Of a stretch of 64,000 nucleotides of DNA, positions 60,412 to 64,000 are shown piece after piece; the first letter of the stretch is position 1, and every line of letters starts with the position of its first letter. The DNA comes from Xanthobacter dioxanivorans (GTDB lineage Bacteria > Pseudomonadota > Alphaproteobacteria > Rhizobiales > Xanthobacteraceae): contig NZ_CP063362.1 of assembly GCF_016807805.1 (NCBI RefSeq), positions 1,364,001-1,428,000 of the forward strand, in the 5' to 3' direction. Made by a program: the position numbers and the translations under genes. The notes under the pieces were generated by a model that saw only the letters and a list, made by a program, of their open reading frames with translations, was not told the DNA's origin and did not search any database.

Positions 60412-61239
60412 TTGCCGGCGGGTGCGCTTTCCCTGAACCTGGCCGCCGGCATCCTGCCGGTGGGAGATTTGCCGGTGGGTGAGCTGCCGGTGGGCGCCCT
60501 TGCCGCCGGCTTTGCCGTGCTGGTTCTCGCCGGCATGGTGAAGGGCCTCATCGGCATGGGCCTGCCCACCGTGGGCATCGGCCTCCTCAGCCTGTTCCTC
60601 ACGCCGGCCGAAGCCGCCGCCGTGCTGATCCTGCCGGCGACGGTCACCAATCTCTGGCAATACTTCACCGGCCCGCGCGTGGTGGCCACGGCGCGGCGCT
60701 TCCTGCCGATGATGCTGGCCCTGGTGCTGGGAACCCTCGCCGGCGGGATCCTCCTGGGCGGGCTCACCTCCCCCGCCGCCCTCCCGGCCCTCGGCGCGAC
60801 GCTGCTCGCCTACGGCGCCCTCGGCCTCTCCGCCATTCCGCTGCGCCTGCCGGCGAAGGCCGAAGGCTGGCTTTCACCGGTCGTCGGCCTCGCCACCGGC
60901 CTCGTCACCGGCACCACCGGGGTGTCGGTGATGCCATCCGCGCCCTATCTTCAGGCGCTGGGCCTGGAGCGGGATGATCTGGTGCAGGCCCTCGGCCTCA
61001 CCTTCACCGTGTCCACCTTCGCCCTGGCCGCCGTGCTGGCGAGCCCCGGCGAGGGCGGCGCCGTGCTCGCCGACCCGCGCATCGCGCTGGCATCCGTCGC
61101 CGCGCTGGTACCCGCCTTCCTCGGCATGGAGATCGGCGGGCGGGTGCGGCGGGCGGTGTCGCCACAGGTCTTCCGCCGGGTGTTCTTCGCCGGCCTCGCC
61201 CTGCTCGGCGTCTACATGCTGGCGCGCGGCCTCGCCTGA
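60412..61239 (+). CDS. TauE/SafE-type (TSUP) sulfite exporter family protein
   Basis: Eight-span membrane protein of the TSUP family. Signature segments: VLAGMVKGLIGMGLPTVGIG, ILPATVTNLWQYFTGP, PVVGLATGLVTGTTGVSVMP and FLGMEIGGRVRRAVSP, repeated in the two halves. The start is uncertain. TTG 60412 gives 275 residues, but the first 30 contain a repeated LPVG unit, and GTG 60475 has GGGAG 9 bases upstream. The 24-base gap from the GST gene suggests co-transcription. Confidence 0.85.
   Translation: MPAGALSLNLAAGILPVGDLPVGELPVGALAAGFAVLVLAGMVKGLIGMGLPTVGIGLLSLFLTPAEAAAVLILPATVTNLWQYFTGPRVVATARRFLPMMLALVLGTLAGGILLGGLTSPAALPALGATLLAYGALGLSAIPLRLPAKAEGWLSPVVGLATGLVTGTTGVSVMPSAPYLQALGLERDDLVQALGLTFTVSTFALAAVLASPGEGGAVLADPRIALASVAALVPAFLGMEIGGRVRRAVSPQVFRRVFFAGLALLGVYMLARGLA
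60454..60498 (+). repeat. Three 15-bp tandem repeats at the TSUP gene start
   Basis: CTGCCGGTGGGAGAT, TTGCCGGTGGGTGAG and CTGCCGGTGGGCGCC. Each carries an in-frame GTG preceded by GC-rich sequence, giving several possible translation starts. Confidence 0.75.
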
Positions 61240-61279
61240 CCGACGCCCTCCCGGCATCGGTCAGGCGAGGCCGTTGGTC

Positions 61280-62431
61280 TCAGTCCGCGAGGCGATGGAT
61301 GTCGTGCACCACGATGCCGATGGAATCGTCCGGCTTCTTCAGCCAGTCGCCCTGGCGCAGGGTCTTCACCGTGTCCTCGTAGCCGGTCTGCCAGTGGTCG
61401 CGCATGGAGGCGGCGGAGAATTCATAGTCCTTCACCTCCCGCTCGTAGGTCTTCTCCTGATAGATCAGGTGGCAGATATTGACCGGCCCCGAATTGCTGT
61501 AATCCTCGATGAGGGCGACGTCGTCCTCGGTGCGCAGCTGTTCGGGGATGCGCTGGAGCGCATCGTAGAGCTTGGACCGCAGGTCCTGCACCCGGCGGAA
61601 GACATCCGTGGTGTAGCGGGTGCGGCTGGAATAGCCGATGTCCTTCTGCCGCTCGCCCACGTCGAACATATCGCGCGGCAGCTGTCCCCGGGCGCTGAAC
61701 AGGTCGACCTGGAAGACGAGGGCGCTCGGATGGTCCGGCTGGTCCAGCAGGAACTGGAGCGGGGTGTTGGAGACCACGCCGCCGTCCCAGTAATACTCGC
61801 CGTCGATCTTGATGGCGGGGAAGCCCGGCGGCAGCGCCCCCGACGCCATCACGTGCTCCGGGCCGATGGTGTGCTCCCTGTTGTCGAAATAGATGAAGTT
61901 GCCGGTGCGCACGTTCACCGCGCCCACCGAGAAGCGCTTCTCCCCGGAATTGATGCGGTCGAAGTCCACCAGCTTGAGCAGCGTCTCGCGCAGGGGCGAG
62001 GTGTCGTAGAAGGAGGTGGCGCCGGCCGCGCCCGTGGGCAGCAGCCACGGATTGGGGAAGCGCGGCGTGAAGAAGCCGGGCTGGCCCTGCAGGATGGTGC
62101 GGGCGGCACTGAGCTGGTTGCGCCACTGACGGAAGATGTCGCCCTCCATGGCGAACGGCACGAGCCGCCGCGAGGTGATGGTCTCCCAGAACTCCCTGAG
62201 CCGCGGCACGCGGTCCTGCGGCGCGTTGCCGGCGATGATGGCGCTGTTGATGGCGCCGATGGAGACGCCCGAGATCCAGTTGGGATCGCAGCCCACCTCG
62301 GCGAGGGCCTCGTACACGCCCGCCTGGTAGGCGCCGAGCGCACCGCCGCCCTGGAACACCAGGGCGACGCGCTTGTACTCGTTGATGATGTCGCACAGGT
62401 CGGCAGGAAGGTGGTTGGCACGCGCGGTCAT
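61280..62431 (-). CDS. Patatin-like phospholipase
   Basis: 383-residue Ser-Asp dyad acyl hydrolase. ATG 62431. The oxyanion Gly-rich motif FQGGGALGAY precedes nucleophile Ser57 in SGVSIGAINSA; the catalytic Asp is Asp216 in WDGGVVSNTP. A C-terminal DUF3734-like region follows (DVGERQKDIGYSSRTRYTTD, RIPEQLRTEDD). DUF3734 patatins are often found with acetoacetate decarboxylase and 3-hydroxybutyrate dehydrogenase genes, as with the adc gene here 77 bases upstream. Probably acts on membrane lipid or PHB-related esters. Confidence 0.9.
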   Translation of the reverse strand: MTARANHLPADLCDIINEYKRVALVFQGGGALGAYQAGVYEALAEVGCDPNWISGVSIGAINSAIIAGNAPQDRVPRLREFWETITSRRLVPFAMEGDIFRQWRNQLSAARTILQGQPGFFTPRFPNPWLLPTGAAGATSFYDTSPLRETLLKLVDFDRINSGEKRFSVGAVNVRTGNFIYFDNREHTIGPEHVMASGALPPGFPAIKIDGEYYWDGGVVSNTPLQFLLDQPDHPSALVFQVDLFSARGQLPRDMFDVGERQKDIGYSSRTRYTTDVFRRVQDLRSKLYDALQRIPEQLRTEDDVALIEDYSNSGPVNICHLIYQEKTYEREVKDYEFSAASMRDHWQTGYEDTVKTLRQGDWLKKPDDSIGIVVHDIHRLAD

Positions 62432-62508
62432 GGTTCTTGCCTCATGCGTTCGGGCGGGGCGGGCGTCGGGGCGGGACGGCGCGGAACGCGCGCCGCCCCG
62501 CGCAGGGC

Positions 62509-63258
62509 TCAGCCCGCGCCGTCCTTCAGGTAATCGAACACGACCTCGCCGAGGCCGAGGGTGAGGTCCGCCTTGACGTGCAAAGCGGAGACGACCTCGA
62601 GCACCGGCAGCTGCGAGACATTGCACAAAGCATGCGGGAACAGGCCGAGCGCGCCCGGGCCGGTCCAGCATTCCTTGATGGTCACGTCCTCCAGGAAATA
62701 CCGCACCAGCTCGCAGATGCGCGGGGTCGCGTCCACGTCCGGGATGATCTTGAGCAGGAAGCTCGGCGTCAGCAGCGCGGCGAGCACCTTCTCCTTGTCG
62801 CACGCCACGTGCTTGTAGCCCATGGTGGCCGAGGCGCACAGCACGCTGCCATAGTGCAGCGAGCCCACCAGCGTGTCGGTCTCCACCTTCAGCTTGGGAG
62901 TGGCGTACTTCTTCGGGAAGCCCCAGAGCTCGCGGCCGCCGGCGATGGGGGATTCGTCGTCGAGATACATGGAGTGGACATAGCCGCCCTCCACCCCGTT
63001 GAACCGCACCGGGATCACCTGTCCGGTCTCGGTGTAGTCGCCGAAGCCGGTGGAATCCGGCATGCGGATGAATTCATACTTCACGATGGGCGCCACGATC
63101 TCGAGCGGTTCCGGCACCACCTTCTCCAGCGCCGCAGGATCGGTGCGGTAGGTGATGATCATGTACTCGCGATCGATGAAGCGATACGGCCCCGGCGGAT
63201 AGGACGGATTCACGAGCGGCATCGAGTAGGCGGTGCGGCGGACGTCTGCGATCTTCAT
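62509..63258 (-). CDS. adc: Acetoacetate decarboxylase
   Basis: Converts acetoacetate to acetone and CO2 by a Schiff-base lysine. 249 residues from ATG 63258. The catalytic Lys pair is Lys116-Lys117 in [12 protein letters not shown], matching Lys115/116 of the clostridial enzyme. Other conserved parts are [40 protein letters not shown] and [20 protein letters not shown]. It precedes the patatin gene on the same strand, as in other Hyphomicrobiales. A related role in acetone or ketone-body metabolism is possible. Confidence 0.92.
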   Translation of the reverse strand: MKIADVRRTAYSMPLVNPSYPPGPYRFIDREYMIITYRTDPAALEKVVPEPLEIVAPIVKYEFIRMPDSTGFGDYTETGQVIPVRFNGVEGGYVHSMYLDDESPIAGGRELWGFPKKYATPKLKVETDTLVGSLHYGSVLCASATMGYKHVACDKEKVLAALLTPSFLLKIIPDVDATPRICELVRYFLEDVTIKECWTGPGALGLFPHALCNVSQLPVLEVVSALHVKADLTLGLGEVVFDYLKDGAG

Positions 63259-63444
63259 CGGAAGGTCTCTCGTGCGGCTTTGCCCCCTTCGCACGTGCGA
63301 AGGGGCGGCGCCACGTTAGAACGCGCGCATGCGGGTGAAAAGCGCTTCCGCGCCCGCCCGGGCGGGTTCTTCCGCAACGGCAGATCCTGCCGGTCCGCCG
63401 CTCCGCCGCAGCGCCGGGGCCGACCGCAGGCCTGCCCGGCTCCG

Positions 63445-64000
63445 TCAGAAGGCGAGGACACCGCCCTTGCCGCCGAGCGTGCCGAAAGCCACCGCGCCGC
63501 CGACGCCGTGCCAGGCGATGGCGCTCACCGCATCGGCATCGGGGGCGCGCAGCAGGATCTCGGCGGCATCGGTGATGCGCACCATCATCACCATGCCGTC
63601 CTCGTAGCCCACCGCCAGCACCGGATCCTTCGGGTGGGTCGCCACCGCCGTGACGCGGGACGAGGCCGAGGGCGCCAGCATGGTCGGCTCCTTGCCCATG
63701 GGGCCGTCCTTCGCCTGGAACGGCCAGAGGATGGCCTCGCCCGAGCCGGAGGTGGCGAGCCACTTGCCATCGGCCGTGAAGGCGAACGACTTCACCCGCG
63801 AGGGATAGCCGGACATGCGCATGTGCGCGCCGTCCACCACCCGCCAGCCGTGCAGGGCCGGCTCCTGCATGCTGGAGACCAGGAAGCGGCCATCCGGCGA
63901 GAACACGACGCCGAGATGGGAGCCCTTCCAGCCGTAGAGCTCGGGCTTGGCGCCGGCGGCGTTGGGAAACCAGAGCGTCACCCCGCCATAATGGGCGACG
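63445..64000 (-). CDS. WD40-like beta-propeller protein, 5' end beyond the window
   Basis: The C-terminal 178 residues and stop are visible and the frame runs off the right edge. Repeated blades with WD-type ends: LGVVFSPDGRFLVSSMQEPA, KSFAFTADGKWLATSGSGEA (ending LWPF), VTAVATHPKDPVLAVGYEDG and VSAIAWHGVGGAVAFGTLGG. No enzymatic motif is seen. Such proteins near the 5' side of adc can be cytosolic scaffolds; role unknown. Confidence 0.75.
   Translation of the reverse strand, partial: VAHYGGVTLWFPNAAGAKPELYGWKGSHLGVVFSPDGRFLVSSMQEPALHGWRVVDGAHMRMSGYPSRVKSFAFTADGKWLATSGSGEAILWPFQAKDGPMGKEPTMLAPSASSRVTAVATHPKDPVLAVGYEDGMVMMVRITDAAEILLRAPDADAVSAIAWHGVGGAVAFGTLGGKGGVLAF

Overview
The window is a high-GC chromosomal segment of an alphaproteobacterium. 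Protein sequences and gene order (dcw cell-division cluster, RegB/RegA redox pair, OlsB, MmcB, methylsuccinyl-CoA dehydrogenase, two intracellular PHB depolymerases, Hyphomicrobiales-type palindromic repeats, GANTC and CtrA-like sites) fit the Hyphomicrobiales, most likely Xanthobacteraceae (Xanthobacter/Azorhizobium/Ancylobacter type). This placement is inference from recognisable families; no database was searched. No rRNA, tRNA, CRISPR array, prophage or insertion sequence was found. The content is core and central-metabolic rather than a mobile island.

Layout. (1) 0.2-2.0 kb, + strand: ornithine-lipid acyltransferase olsB and ribosome-rescue hydrolase arfB. (2) 2.0-12.7 kb, - strand: the distal half of the dcw cluster, read murB-ddl-ftsQ-ftsA-ftsZ-lpxC-bamD-recN. 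(3) 12.9-20.3 kb: a molybdopterin oxidoreductase, then a LysR regulator divergent from a hydrolase/MFP/RND efflux operon. (4) 20.4-30.5 kb: four-carbon acid sugar kinase, PEP carboxylase, an unknown winged-helix protein, two small secreted proteins, a YbaK-type deacylase, a divergent HxlR/NmrA pair and methylsuccinyl-CoA dehydrogenase. (5) 30.6-43 kb: FUSC protein, YihY-MmcB pair, regB-regA, PHB depolymerase, YgjP metalloprotease, DoxX, AbrB transporter plus aminotransferase, RutE-like reductase, HbpS-like protein, universal stress protein. (6) 43.3-54.8 kb, + strand: the translation/RNA superoperon rimP-nusA-ylxR-infB-rbfA-truB-rpsO-pnp. (7) 55-64 kb: homospermidine synthase, MFS transporter, second PHB depolymerase, GST, TSUP exporter, patatin, acetoacetate decarboxylase and an edge-truncated WD40-like protein.

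Shared themes. Carbon storage and C2/C4 turnover recur: two PhaZ depolymerases, acetoacetate decarboxylase, methylsuccinyl-CoA dehydrogenase (ethylmalonyl-CoA pathway) and PEP carboxylase. The membrane-linked RegB/RegA pair sits divergent from phaZ, suggesting but not proving redox control of PHB mobilisation.

The most striking property is six single-base frameshifts (ddl, LysR, FUSC, aminotransferase, AbrB, homospermidine synthase). All are in - strand genes, and each is explained by one missing G in a coding-strand run of 4-7 G. Since ddl is normally essential, sequencing/assembly error is the leading explanation, with slippage or contingency-type variation as alternatives. Other points of interest are a hydrolase whose nucleophile serine position is Glu, a CtrA-like box at ftsZ, a 36-bp tandem repeat abutting regA, and a multi-hairpin palindromic element inside the infB-rbfA interval.
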